Under the pieces are notes generated by a model. It was not told where the DNA came from, did not search any database, and saw nothing but the letters and a program-made list of their open reading frames with translations. From NCBI RefSeq assembly GCF_042431545.1, contig NZ_JBHLYX010000003.1: a stretch of 64,000 nucleotides of DNA, one strand, 5' to 3'. This DNA comes from Pseudoalteromonas xiamenensis. Its GTDB lineage: Bacteria; Pseudomonadota; Gammaproteobacteria; Enterobacterales; Alteromonadaceae. The translations under genes and the position numbers were made by a program. Positions 17,663 through 26,074 of the stretch are shown here, in pieces; the stretch's first letter is position 1; every line of letters begins with the position of its first letter.

Positions 17663-20600
17663 TCAGTTTATGTTTGAGCTAACTGCTTGCAGTGTACCCG
17701 CCAATTCTCGGAAATAGGGCAACGATTGCCAAACCTGTAGATCCCCAACGACAAAAATGTTCTTTTTGGCTCGGGTCACGGCAACGTTGAGTAAGTTGGG
17801 TTTACTCGACGCCCAGGCAGCTCCTCCTTTGTTGGATGGGTCGCATCCCAACACCAGTATCACAATGTCGTTTTCTTTCCCTTGGAAGGTATGGACTGTA
17901 CCGATATTGTTTTTTCTCCAGTTCTTGAGATCCCTTACTTTAGTAGGTAGGTGTTCCTGTAATGAGCCAATCGCTTGGCTTAGCTCCGTTTTCACGATCT
18001 TAAAGGGGGAAATAACATAGATGGAGGAAAGTTCGTGGCCTTCATCCAGTAGCTTTGAGATCAGCTCGATCGTGTCCTGCTCTAGTTCTGCCTTATGTTG
18101 TTTGACGGTGCATAGTCCGCCAGAAATTCGCCAATGATTCTCAAAGTTTTCGGATAAAATACGGCTCTTAATTTTGTCTGAGTCATCGCCATGGATCATA
18201 CGGTTATCGTAAGCAATCTTATTCGCCAGACTAAACATCGGCTCGATACAGCGACGGTGAACCCATAGTGGAATGCCTATCCAGGTTGGCTTGTTCATGA
18301 TTTCCAGAGAACACCCGTAGGAGTTAGCCCGGTCGGCGATTTGTTGTACCGAGCAAATACTGGGATTCCAATCGTCTCCATCTGAGCCAAGTAGTGCCTC
18401 GCATATGTATTTTACTAGACTAGGAGGAGTCGTAAATACGGGTTCTATCTGCAAGGGATCTCCAACAACGAGTACTCGCTTCGCCCTTAAAAGGCCGCCA
18501 ACGGCCGCCTGTGGGATCGCTTGTCCGGCTTCATCTATCATCAACCAACCTAACTCGGAGGTGGAAACACCGTTGAACATTCTTCCTAAAGAAGCAAACG
18601 TGGTTGATACGACGGGAACCATCATAAAGAGCGTCCGCCAATAGTTCATCGGGCGAGAAAACTCAGCCGGTCGTTTGAGGAACTTACTCATAGTTTCAAG
18701 TGTATTCTGGAGAGACGTCTTTGATGCAGCTTCTTTCAACCAAGCTTGGTGAAGATTCATTGCCTCGGCAAACAGCTCTGATCTTGCCCTGTTTATCTCG
18801 ACATTTTGCCAAAATGCATTGCGTTGCAACTCGGGGGAATTAATCGGCGTGTTAAGATCCGGTATTGATATACTTGGGTATGCCTGCAAAAGCTTGTTCA
18901 GCTCGTTCATTTTAGTCTGATATTGGAGCTTTGCTTGAGCTAGGTTGCGAATCGCCACCTCTTGTTGCTGCTTGAGTTCTGGCAGCAGTTTATTTTTCTG
19001 AAAGATAGCATGGGACAAGGCCGCACTTTTCTTTTTGATAGTTAGTTGAGAAGCCAGATTCTCCTCGATCTGCCTCTTATGGCTAAGATAGTGCTTTCGC
19101 CGGAAGATACGTGCGATAAACCCCCACTTTTTGGAATTAAGCTGCTTAGACTGGAGCAATTCCACTTCCAAACTTTCTTTGGTGAATTGACGCTCCTGTT
19201 CCAGTTCTCTCAATTCGGTCGCGGTTGATTCGTACTGCTCCGTAACCTGGATCAGCTTATGCTGATGATCTGCAACAAAATCCGGCTCAGAGTTTTGTGC
19301 ACGAAACGTGATTAGTTCGGCCAGTTTGATGAGTTCATCTTGAACTGTTGTTACCTTATTCAACGCCTGTTTAAATTTTTTAGCAGCATCTGAAAACGTT
19401 TGAGTTGAAATATGGTGTTTCCAATTAAAAAAATTGAGAAAATCGTATTCCGGTGTCCGGCGGGCTATTTCTGGGCTGTTTCTAATGTAGTGTTCGTCAA
19501 AGAAAAAGCGTTGACCGAACTCATCTCTGTTGCCATATTTACCCAAGGCTGCGGCGATCATGCCCCAGCACTGCTCTTCGGCTTTTAGAGGGAAATAGCA
19601 ATTATGCTCTTTTTTCCCGAACTTTCTTTTAAACTTTCTTTTTGCCGCTAATTGGTTGGCTACGGGCTTTAGGTAGTTGAAGCCTTTAAATTCATCCCCC
19701 AATGATTTCAATTGGGGCAATTCACGAGAAATATTTTCAACGGCAGCATTATTCGAAGAAGCCACCACCATTTCAAAGCCGGCGAGCGCTTCAACGAGAA
19801 AGCCATCTTTGTCTATGGTTTCCGTAACATTGGAAAAGTTTGATAATATCTTCGCTCTCTCAACCAAGTTGTGAGCTACCAAATCCCTTAATAATGTTGT
19901 TTTACCAGTTCCGGGTGGACCATTTACAGATAAGATTCCTCCATTATCCAGCTCCTTTATCGCGGTATTGATCGCAAATTGCTGCATCAGCGACATGTTG
20001 TGTTGGGGTGCAGAGGGCCATCGTGCTAAAGGGAGTAAAGTCGGCTGAAGGCGCTCTATAATTAGTTTTAGTCCCTCTTGTGTATAGAGATCTGCATGCT
20101 TGCATTGATTTGTCGATAAGTACTCCTCTAGGGCTTTTCCTCCTCGTCCTTCTGCCACTGCGATGAGCGCTTTCTCTATATCTTCGATATAAAAGCTGTT
20201 AAGTATTGGCAGGAGGCTATCGTCATCGGAACTCTCTTCTTCCTCGTCAATTTCGGAAGAGGTTTCGATGTCTTCGTCTATATCAGATATTCTGGCAAGC
20301 TTGGAGGAGTCCTTTTTAATGGCTTTAGAGGTAGTTGCGAGCTGGGTCCATTCCAGATAAAAGCAAAAGTCGGACTCAGGTTCGAAATTGGCCCAAGCTT
20401 TGAGCGAGTTAAGTAATTCGGCTATGGCTTTTGCACACAGGGTTGGGGTTTGCTCCTGAAGAGGGTGGTTAGCCAATTGTTTTGAAATTCTCTCCAACTG
20501 CTCTTTTAATAAATCACAGTGTTTTGAATAGGCTTCGTACGTTAATTTATCAGCAGTTCCATTTCGCAAGTGCCCCAACGCCCAGGGTAGGGTGCTTACC

Positions 20601-20986
20601 GACATATCTTCGAAATTTGGGGAACCAAACTGATCTAAATGAAGCTTTGCAAAACAGGTGGCGCCTTCGTCATCGAGCCGTTGTTCCTGTTCATGGAGCC
20701 TTACAGGGTCTGTTTCGTGGCCGAATACTTGTTCACTTATGCGGGTTACTTCTGACTTGTCAAAAACGCCAAGATATATTGTGTAGCGCAGTTTTCCGTT
20801 AGGGATCTTAAGTTGTTCCTTCGCTCTGGGATCGAGCCATGGTAACAGGGTGTTTTCACAGCGATAGAGTTCATCTTTTGTAATACGAACGATCTTATCA
20901 TTATCGTCAATCGTATAGGGCTGGAAAAACTCAACTAAATGCCAGCTTCTCAGTATCCGCGAGAGTTGCTGTGATTGAACACCCAT
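17663..20986 (-). CDS. Large superfamily 1 helicase (Upf1-like), cargo
   Basis: An 1107-residue SF1 helicase. Walker A GPPGTGKTTLLRDL has Lys362, Walker B is WLMIDEAGQ (Asp818, Glu819), and motifs GDPLQIEP, TVHTFQGKE and NVAVTRAKKN follow. A long coiled insert, about residues 530-720 (Q/E/K-rich), separates the helicase halves. The first 350 residues are not recognised, and an acidic stretch (about 240-260, DIDEDIETSSEIDEEEESSDDD-like) precedes the helicase core. There is no nuclease or PLD partner, and it reads opposite to its neighbours. Similar large helicases occur in phage-defence cargo, but that role is inference. Confidence 0.75.
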   Translation of the reverse strand: MGVQSQQLSRILRSWHLVEFFQPYTIDDNDKIVRITKDELYRCENTLLPWLDPRAKEQLKIPNGKLRYTIYLGVFDKSEVTRISEQVFGHETDPVRLHEQEQRLDDEGATCFAKLHLDQFGSPNFEDMSVSTLPWALGHLRNGTADKLTYEAYSKHCDLLKEQLERISKQLANHPLQEQTPTLCAKAIAELLNSLKAWANFEPESDFCFYLEWTQLATTSKAIKKDSSKLARISDIDEDIETSSEIDEEEESSDDDSLLPILNSFYIEDIEKALIAVAEGRGGKALEEYLSTNQCKHADLYTQEGLKLIIERLQPTLLPLARWPSAPQHNMSLMQQFAINTAIKELDNGGILSVNGPPGTGKTTLLRDLVAHNLVERAKILSNFSNVTETIDKDGFLVEALAGFEMVVASSNNAAVENISRELPQLKSLGDEFKGFNYLKPVANQLAAKRKFKRKFGKKEHNCYFPLKAEEQCWGMIAAALGKYGNRDEFGQRFFFDEHYIRNSPEIARRTPEYDFLNFFNWKHHISTQTFSDAAKKFKQALNKVTTVQDELIKLAELITFRAQNSEPDFVADHQHKLIQVTEQYESTATELRELEQERQFTKESLEVELLQSKQLNSKKWGFIARIFRRKHYLSHKRQIEENLASQLTIKKKSAALSHAIFQKNKLLPELKQQQEVAIRNLAQAKLQYQTKMNELNKLLQAYPSISIPDLNTPINSPELQRNAFWQNVEINRARSELFAEAMNLHQAWLKEAASKTSLQNTLETMSKFLKRPAEFSRPMNYWRTLFMMVPVVSTTFASLGRMFNGVSTSELGWLMIDEAGQAIPQAAVGGLLRAKRVLVVGDPLQIEPVFTTPPSLVKYICEALLGSDGDDWNPSICSVQQIADRANSYGCSLEIMNKPTWIGIPLWVHRRCIEPMFSLANKIAYDNRMIHGDDSDKIKSRILSENFENHWRISGGLCTVKQHKAELEQDTIELISKLLDEGHELSSIYVISPFKIVKTELSQAIGSLQEHLPTKVRDLKNWRKNNIGTVHTFQGKENDIVILVLGCDPSNKGGAAWASSKPNLLNVAVTRAKKNIFVVGDLQVWQSLPYFRELAGTLQAVSSNIN

Positions 20987-21372
20987 ATAAATCCTTTAAT
21001 TACATCCATCAAATTTACGCAAATAGTGGTTACTATTTTCGAACTGGATGTCCATTATAAATGACTTTCTTGTTCAATGTTAAGGTTGCTTTTTGATTCG
21101 AGCCTGGAAACCGGGGGGAACAACGGAAACTCATAGTCCACCAAAAGGCAACCTTTGGATCATTGGATTATCAGGGGAGCTTTGTTTGCCATCAAAATGC
21201 TATCAAAAAACCACCTAAATACGACTAATAAAAAATATAACTCATTGTTTTGAAAATTTAACTTTGTTGGTTATTATTTAGGAAGCTTGCCGCGCTCAGT
21301 CGGTCGAGATAGCTAGTCTACGTTATCAACGAAATAGCACATCAATTCAATCTAATAAATCCACAACCCATC
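20987..21372. other. Intergenic region without recognisable gene
   Basis: About 390 bases between the divergent helicase gene and the hairpin leader of the mobilization region. It should hold the helicase promoter. No ORF, repeat or activator box was seen. Confidence 0.5.
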
Positions 21373-21420
21373 AGGGGGAATAGCCCCTATGGGCATTCCT
21401 CCGTCTAAATCCTTCGGAGG
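21373..21420 (+). promoter_or_regulatory. Two-hairpin leader with buried ribosome site
   Basis: A first small stem (AGGGG / CCCCT, 21373-21388) is followed by CCTCCG (21398-21403) pairing with CGGAGG (21415-21420). The CGGAGG is the ribosome site of the ORF at 21429, so the stem would hide it. The same arrangement precedes the ORFs at 25381 and 25714. Confidence 0.55.
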
Positions 21421-21428
21421 AAATCCAG

Positions 21429-21830
21429 ATGTTTACCATCCTTGTACTTGCAGCGTTATGCTGTTGCCTGTGCTTGTGTATCCCGCAAGCTGTAAGGCTA
21501 CCTTACCGCGATGTTGTTCAACACCATATCGCGTTCCAGGTACTCACTTTAGAGTTGCCGAAAGAAAGAGGGCCTCCCTCATTTTCAGACGAACGTTGGT
21601 CTATCCAACGAATTCGATGCGCCCCCGTCTCTGTCGCCAACGGCGAAAACAGAGACGGGGGCTTTGCTCCCGACGAAAGCCTTGAGCCTCAAGGGCTCAG
21701 GGCTTTCGCCCCGCGCACGAATGTGCGCTACATGGCGCGTACCGCGCTTCCTTTCCAGAGAATGACACGACAGTACCAGCCGGATCTGCTGGCAGTTTGT
21801 TCCGTCGGAACAGACCAGCCAGTGGAATGA
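21429..21830 (+). CDS. Possible small protein over the oriT region
   Basis: An ORF of 133 codons with a good ATG and CGGAGG ribosome site, so translation is plausible. The N-terminus is very hydrophobic and Cys-rich (ILVLAALCCCLCLC), but the rest has no recognisable domain and runs through the long inverted repeats at 21621-21708, which looks like coding by accident. A short translated leader is equally possible. Confidence 0.3.
   Translation: MFTILVLAALCCCLCLCIPQAVRLPYRDVVQHHIAFQVLTLELPKERGPPSFSDERWSIQRIRCAPVSVANGENRDGGFAPDESLEPQGLRAFAPRTNVRYMARTALPFQRMTRQYQPDLLAVCSVGTDQPVE
21621..21708 (+). other. Probable oriT: two strong inverted repeats upstream of mpsA
   Basis: GCCCCCGTCTCTGT (21621-21634) pairs perfectly with ACAGAGACGGGGGC (21649-21662), with a CGCC/GGCG stem inside. 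A second stem, CGAAAGCC/GGCTTTCG (21674-21681 and 21701-21708), carries an inner GAGCC/GGCTC. In SGI1 the transfer origin lies directly upstream of the mpsA relaxase gene, as does this cluster. The nick site cannot be read. Confidence 0.6.
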
Positions 21831-22018
21831 GTAGTTCGCTCCATAGCAGTACCGCTCGTATGAAATGACCGTGGGCATCGGTTTATCTGCCCTGTGCCTG
21901 GGCGAGATCCCCAGCGTTGGCCTTAGCATGCAGAGCTAATAAAAAACTGCGTTTCACTTACCACCGTGTACGGACGGGCCAGCAACAAGTTGATTAACAA
22001 GATCATAAGGAGCACACG

Positions 22019-22984
22019 ATGCGCTCAGAGCGGACTAATCCGGACTCCCGGAATTTTGGTCTCCGAAGTCGCGATATGGGCAAGGCAGGCCTGAATGCAC
22101 TGAAGGAAGGTATGAAGAGTTTCCAGTCCATAGCCACGATCCATGACCGATGGAGCGTGTTTAGCGCCTGGATTAAGTCCGAACAGGGCATTAAGGACAT
22201 GCGGGATATAGAAAAGGCTCATTTGGTCGCTTATGCGGCGCACCTTAATGATCGCTATGAGCGGGGAGAAATCGCGCCATCCACGGCGCAGAACTACCTG
22301 AGCGCAGTGAATCGGGTGATGGAGATTGCGCGGGGCGACCGACAGGTACGTGTAGACCCCGTCTCCGAGGGTGGACTTCCAAAACGCTCAGGCATCGCCA
22401 CTGGCGACCGGAGTGTTTCGGAAGCGGCCCATAATGCTGCTATGGGGGCAATCTCCGAGCGCCTTGGGGCTTTGCTGAAACTGCAACGTAATTTTGGTCT
22501 GCGGTTCGAGGAATCGGCCAAGCTGGATGCTGCTAGGGCACTAAGAGAGGCCGAGAAAACCGGCTCCGTGAGCATAAAGGATGGTACCAAGGGGGGCCGG
22601 GCGCGCATCGTTCCGATCACCAACGATACCCAAGTTAGTGCGCTCCAGCAGGCCGCCGCCATACAGGATGGCCGCAGCATGATCCCTGCCGAGCAGAATT
22701 ATCGCGAGTTCCGGCAAGAAGCCTATCGGGAGATTGGCCGCCATCCGGTGAACTTCCATGGCGAACGGCACCACTACGCTCAAACTCGCTACCGGGACCT
22801 GCTGGGCGCGGAATGCCCAGTAAAAGCCGGAATAAAGCATGGTCGCGCCCACCATGAATACCTTGCCAAGGAACTTGGAGTATCCGTGGCTCACGCCAAG
22901 ATGCTGGACCAAGAGATCCGGTCGGAGGTTGCGCGAGAGCTGGGCCACGGTCGTATCGACGTAACAAACTCCTATTTGGGGTAA
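22019..22984 (+). CDS. mpsA: Tyrosine-recombinase-like relaxase MpsA
   Basis: A 321-residue Integrase_1-type tyrosine recombinase with the full catalytic set: Arg162 (GLRFEES), Lys191 (TKGGRARIV), His247 and Arg250 (NFHGERHHY), His310 (LGHGRID) and Tyr319 (TNSYLG) two residues from the C-terminus. SGI1's MpsA is an atypical relaxase of exactly this type, encoded beside oriT and followed by a small partner. The order here (oriT-like hairpins, this gene, a small gene) matches. The start ATG has an AAGGAG site. It should process oriT for transfer; a classical recombinase role is the alternative. Confidence 0.75.
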   Translation: MRSERTNPDSRNFGLRSRDMGKAGLNALKEGMKSFQSIATIHDRWSVFSAWIKSEQGIKDMRDIEKAHLVAYAAHLNDRYERGEIAPSTAQNYLSAVNRVMEIARGDRQVRVDPVSEGGLPKRSGIATGDRSVSEAAHNAAMGAISERLGALLKLQRNFGLRFEESAKLDAARALREAEKTGSVSIKDGTKGGRARIVPITNDTQVSALQQAAAIQDGRSMIPAEQNYREFRQEAYREIGRHPVNFHGERHHYAQTRYRDLLGAECPVKAGIKHGRAHHEYLAKELGVSVAHAKMLDQEIRSEVARELGHGRIDVTNSYLG

Positions 22985-23003
22985 GCAACATCAGGAGGAA
23001 CCA

Positions 23004-23333
23004 ATGGAAAAATGGGTTAGAGAAAGATCACATGTCTATGTCCGCCACGGCGGAAAGACCGCAAGGCGGGCGATGGTGAAACGCCTGATAGCGATTCTAG
23101 AGGACATTGCGGCCAATGAGAAAGGTGTTAAATCCCCATCCCAGGTAGGAAGAGCCCATATCCACAGATACTACGTCAGGCACCAGAGGCTGAGTGCGAC
23201 TACATTGCGTGATCACTTCTATGCGTTCCGACTCCTGTGGGAATTGCTTGGTCGCGCTGGCGATCCTCCAAATCCTCCAAAGAAGGCTCACCTCATTGAT
23301 AATCAAGCAGATACCGCGTTCTTGGATCGCTAA
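23004..23333 (+). CDS. mpsB: MpsB-like mobilization partner (core-binding domain only)
   Basis: A 109-residue basic protein 19 bases after mpsA, with an AGGAGG ribosome site. It reads like a free-standing SAM-like core-binding domain of a tyrosine recombinase: VRHGGKTARRAMVKRLIAIL, THxHIHRYYVRH-type segment and TTLRDHFYAFRLLWELLGR, with no catalytic domain. In SGI1 mpsB is likewise a short gene next to mpsA needed for transfer. It probably positions MpsA on oriT. The name is by position and domain type. Confidence 0.6.
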   Translation: MEKWVRERSHVYVRHGGKTARRAMVKRLIAILEDIAANEKGVKSPSQVGRAHIHRYYVRHQRLSATTLRDHFYAFRLLWELLGRAGDPPNPPKKAHLIDNQADTAFLDR

Positions 23334-23385
23334 GCGCACTGATTTAAATTGATTTTTAGAGAAAAGCCTATAGACTTGATGGTAT

Positions 23386-23411
23386 ATCTTGCATTTTTTG
23401 ATATGCAAGAT
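23386..23411 (+). promoter_or_regulatory. Operator-like inverted repeat before the XRE-ImmA gene
   Basis: ATCTTGCAT and ATGCAAGAT, a perfect 9-base inverted repeat with an 8-base spacer, 35 bases upstream of the regulator gene. Such repeats are typical self-regulatory sites of XRE regulators. Confidence 0.5.
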
Positions 23412-23446
23412 TAGTATGTACCACCTAAACAACACGGGTCGTTATC

Positions 23447-24553
23447 ATGCTTAGCGTAAATACTATGGTCGAAAGACTTGTAGCATATAGATTGCTGAAA
23501 AACGTAAATCAAGACGAGCTAGCCACCGCAATGGGGTTCAATGCTCGTCAAACTCTCTCTGCAATTGAAAAATATGAAAGAGCTTTAAAACCAGAAGAAT
23601 TGTTAAAAGCATTAGATTACTTAAAGGTCAACTTTGAGGATTTTGTCGATCCCTACTCGTTAGTTGGTGAGGCTGTATATTCTTGGCGTCAGACTGACTC
23701 ATCTCAGGACACTTTAGAGTCTTTTGAAGCTGACACTAGCCGAATAATTGCCTTATATCGAGATCTACACAAACAGTTTTCATCAAAGAAACCAAGTGTT
23801 CTGCTGCCTAAAATATCGATAAAAAAGACCAGTAGCTTTGATGAAGCAGAGCAAATTGGGCAATCATTAGCTGATGAACTTGAACTTGGTGACTATCCAG
23901 CAGAGAGATTGGAAGATCAATTGTTCGATAAATTTAATATAGCTACTCTTTATCTGGATATGCCAAGTTCTGTTTCAGGAGCTGCTACAAAGTTGAATGA
24001 TATGTTTGTCATTTTAGCAAATAGAAATGAAGTTATTGGTCGTATAAATTTTGATATTGCTCATGAGACTTTTCATTGCTTAACATGGGATGCGATCCCT
24101 CCAGCTTATATTGAAAAGGCATATTCTTCAGTAAATAGGCCTCATGAAGAAAAGCTGGCGGATGTATTTGCAAGCGCATTGTTAATGCCTAAAAAAAATA
24201 TAGAGAAACATTTTCCTAACTCGTCTGAGTTTATCACTGAAGATTCTATAAATGTATTAGCCACAAAATTTGGAGTTTCATCTCAAGCGATGAAGTGGCG
24301 CCTAAAAAGTTTAAGGAAAATGACGCAAAAACAAGTGCAATCTTTGGATGAGCGTCTGTTAATTAATAATGGAAATCTAGTAAACTCAAACAAACCAAAA
24401 CGTTATAACGCTCAATTTGTTGATTATTTATATAAAGCAATTGATACCGGATATTTATCGGTGCGTAAAATATCATCAACCTTAAAGATATCTTTTGACG
24501 AGTTAAGTTTGCTCTTTAAAGACTATGGGAAAGACTCCCCATTTGATCTATAA
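23447..24553 (+). CDS. XRE regulator fused to ImmA/IrrE metallopeptidase
   Basis: A 368-residue protein. Residues 1-65 form an XRE helix-turn-helix (KNVNQDELATAMGFNARQT), and the middle is an ImmA/IrrE (COG2856) peptidase with HExxH as AHETFHCL (His206, Glu207, His210) and EEKLADVFASALLMP downstream. Xre-COG2856 proteins pair with small toxin-like genes in predicted toxin-antitoxin systems; here a PIN-domain gene follows seven bases on. The gene is much more AT-rich than the mobilization genes beside it, suggesting a separate origin. Peptidase activity is probable, its trigger unknown. Confidence 0.8.
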   Translation: MLSVNTMVERLVAYRLLKNVNQDELATAMGFNARQTLSAIEKYERALKPEELLKALDYLKVNFEDFVDPYSLVGEAVYSWRQTDSSQDTLESFEADTSRIIALYRDLHKQFSSKKPSVLLPKISIKKTSSFDEAEQIGQSLADELELGDYPAERLEDQLFDKFNIATLYLDMPSSVSGAATKLNDMFVILANRNEVIGRINFDIAHETFHCLTWDAIPPAYIEKAYSSVNRPHEEKLADVFASALLMPKKNIEKHFPNSSEFITEDSINVLATKFGVSSQAMKWRLKSLRKMTQKQVQSLDERLLINNGNLVNSNKPKRYNAQFVDYLYKAIDTGYLSVRKISSTLKISFDELSLLFKDYGKDSPFDL

Positions 24554-24559
24554 GGACTA

Positions 24560-25072
24560 ATGATGATCAAGTCTGGTGATATTGTTTTAATTGATACTAA
24601 TGTGATTTTAGAGTCCCACAGACTTTCTTGCTGGGGACATTTAGTTCAAGAATTTGAGCTTCATACTGTAACTAAGGTACTGGAAGAAACCCAAAATGGT
24701 TACTGCAATCGTAGCACTCAAATAGACTATGGGACTCTAAGAGATAGTTTTCATCACGTCTATGACGTAACACAAGTCGATCTGCTCACATGCGATATGA
24801 CTTATCCTAACGCAAAAATTATGACGCTTGACCCTGGCGAGAGAGACCTTATCACTTATGCAACATCATTAGGGAAAGATTGCTGGCTACTTTGCAGCCC
24901 AGATAAAGCCGCGATGAGAACGACTCACGCCCTTGGTTGTTTGGACTCGGTAGTATCCCTTGAGACAATGCTTAGTGTTACTTCATTACAGCTGAAGTCA
25001 AAATTAAGGGGTAACTATACAGAAAACTGGAACTCAAGAACCAAAACTTCAATTAAATTAGGAGCTTTTTAG
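24560..25072 (+). CDS. PIN-like domain protein, toxin candidate
   Basis: A 170-residue protein with PIN-fold landmarks: VLIDTNVILE with Asp12 near the N-terminus, a TLDPGERDLITYA acidic segment, and LLCSPDKAAMRTTHALG near the end. PIN proteins are metal-dependent RNases; Glu/Asp positions fit but the overall family is divergent (DUF4411-like). It lies seven bases behind the XRE-ImmA gene with an AAGGA site and the same AT-rich composition. The pair probably works as a toxin-antitoxin or stress-response module that stabilises the element. Confidence 0.65.
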   Translation: MMIKSGDIVLIDTNVILESHRLSCWGHLVQEFELHTVTKVLEETQNGYCNRSTQIDYGTLRDSFHHVYDVTQVDLLTCDMTYPNAKIMTLDPGERDLITYATSLGKDCWLLCSPDKAAMRTTHALGCLDSVVSLETMLSVTSLQLKSKLRGNYTENWNSRTKTSIKLGAF

Positions 25073-25194
25073 CTATTGTTTCACACACGACTTCAGGCTT
25101 AATCTGAAAGATATGAGTTTTTACTTTTACTTGCCAGATGTTCAGTCATTTTGACCGTCGCTCATTTAACTTGTTTCCACCTTTATTCTTACGA

Positions 25195-25215
25195 TGCCCA
25201 AAAAGGGCAGTTCCA
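25195..25215 (+). promoter_or_regulatory. AcaCD-like activator box upstream of the small-ORF cluster
   Basis: TGCCCAAAAAGGGCAGTT followed by CCA, the best copy of the box in this window. It stands 185 bases upstream of the first small ORF (25381) and is the only regulatory element recognised in the 300 bases from 25073 to 25380 apart from the hairpins nearer the gene. Confidence 0.72.
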
Positions 25216-25321
25216 GCGAGTATCCCCTGACGCCTTGGCTGTTACAGTGTTCACAACTTCAGCCTCTGGCTGAGTAAGCGCGATAGCTGGTCGCCAAAAA
25301 CAAACAGCAAACTTAAATCCT

Positions 25322-25374
25322 TCCCTTAACCGGGGGGTCTCCGGTTAAGGGAGAACCCTCAAAGAAATTTGAGG
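25322..25374 (+). promoter_or_regulatory. Two-hairpin leader with buried ribosome site
   Basis: TCCCTTAACCGG pairs perfectly with CCGGTTAAGGGA (25322-25352). A second stem, CCTCAAA/TTTGAGG (25357-25374, GAAA loop), contains the GAGG that would serve the ATG at 25381. Confidence 0.65.
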
Positions 25375-25380
25375 TGTTGT

Positions 25381-25635
25381 ATGTCAAAAATCGAAGTTAA
25401 TGGTCTGATTCTTCCACTTAATGATGCGCATGTTCATCAACGGCGTGGGGTAACAGCCGCTAGAACTGAATCTGGCGAACCACTTCTTATCACCGTATTG
25501 CGGTGTCTTGATGGTCGTCATACGAAAACTTACTGCGGATTAGCGAGAGCTGATAACTCAGAAAACTTCGTGAAAATCATGGAATGGGGTGACAAATTTG
25601 AGCCAATCGTGGATTGGTTCAATACCGCCCAATAA
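25381..25635 (+). CDS. Small hypothetical protein of the AcaCD-controlled cluster
   Basis: An 84-residue soluble protein with no recognised family. Features are MSKIEVNGLILPLND, a KTYCGL segment with the only Cys pair-like feature (RCLDG, YCGL), and an acidic, Trp-containing C-terminus. It is the first gene after the AcaCD-like box and a two-hairpin leader. The three genes of this cluster each have their own hairpin leader, so translation of each may be controlled separately. Role in transfer or exclusion unknown. Confidence 0.6.
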   Translation: MSKIEVNGLILPLNDAHVHQRRGVTAARTESGEPLLITVLRCLDGRHTKTYCGLARADNSENFVKIMEWGDKFEPIVDWFNTAQ

Positions 25636-25649
25636 GTCCTTTCCTATCC

Positions 25650-25708
25650 CGTAACCGGGGTTCACCGGTTACGCGGTGTAGCCCCTTCAATTCCAAATTA
25701 ATTGGAGG
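25650..25708 (+). promoter_or_regulatory. Two-hairpin leader with buried ribosome site
   Basis: CGTAACCGG/CCGGTTACG (25650-25673) is followed by CCTTCAATT pairing with AATTGGAGG (25684-25708, one G-U). The GGAGG ribosome site of the ORF at 25714 forms the outer 3' arm of the second stem. The first stem shares the TAACCGG/CCGGTTA core with that at 25322. Confidence 0.65.
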
Positions 25709-25713
25709 TGTTT

Positions 25714-26031
25714 ATGTACTTTTCCACTTTCGTTTTGATCATGATTGTTACCGTTGGCGTCATTGCTTTCGGAGCTTCTATCGTTGCCAAACTATTAAAA
25801 GCGGCGTCGATGGCGGTATATCGGTCCTTGAGAAAAACGCGGCCCGTACGGGTCGTCAGTCCGCTGGCTACTGTCAGCAGTTCATTGAACGGAGAATGGT
25901 TGAGAGCTACCTCCGGTAGCAATCAATCCGGCGTTTTCGATGCCATCGAATGCGCGCCGCTTGAAGGGGAAATGGTTTCTGAGCGAGCTGCAATTGCTTC
26001 CTATAAGAAGTTCTTGTCAGCCAAGGTGTGA
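25714..26031 (+). CDS. Small single-pass membrane protein
   Basis: A 105-residue protein with one N-terminal membrane helix (about residues 3-27, YFSTFVLIMIVTVGVIAFGA) and a basic stretch (RSLRKTRPVRVVSP) predicting a cytoplasmic C-terminus. No family recognised. Preceded by a two-hairpin leader and lying 78 bases after the first small ORF. The ATG with the GGAGG site is chosen over the in-frame TTG at 25702. Confidence 0.6.
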   Translation: MYFSTFVLIMIVTVGVIAFGASIVAKLLKAASMAVYRSLRKTRPVRVVSPLATVSSSLNGEWLRATSGSNQSGVFDAIECAPLEGEMVSERAAIASYKKFLSAKV

Positions 26032-26074
26032 ATAAACTTTCAGAACGATAGCCCTTGTTATCTTAAATCACCCT

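Noticed and set aside
21389..21685. 98-codon ORF in another frame over the oriT hairpins
   Set aside because: Overlaps the hairpin leader and the inverted repeats; a product of low-complexity GC-rich palindromes.
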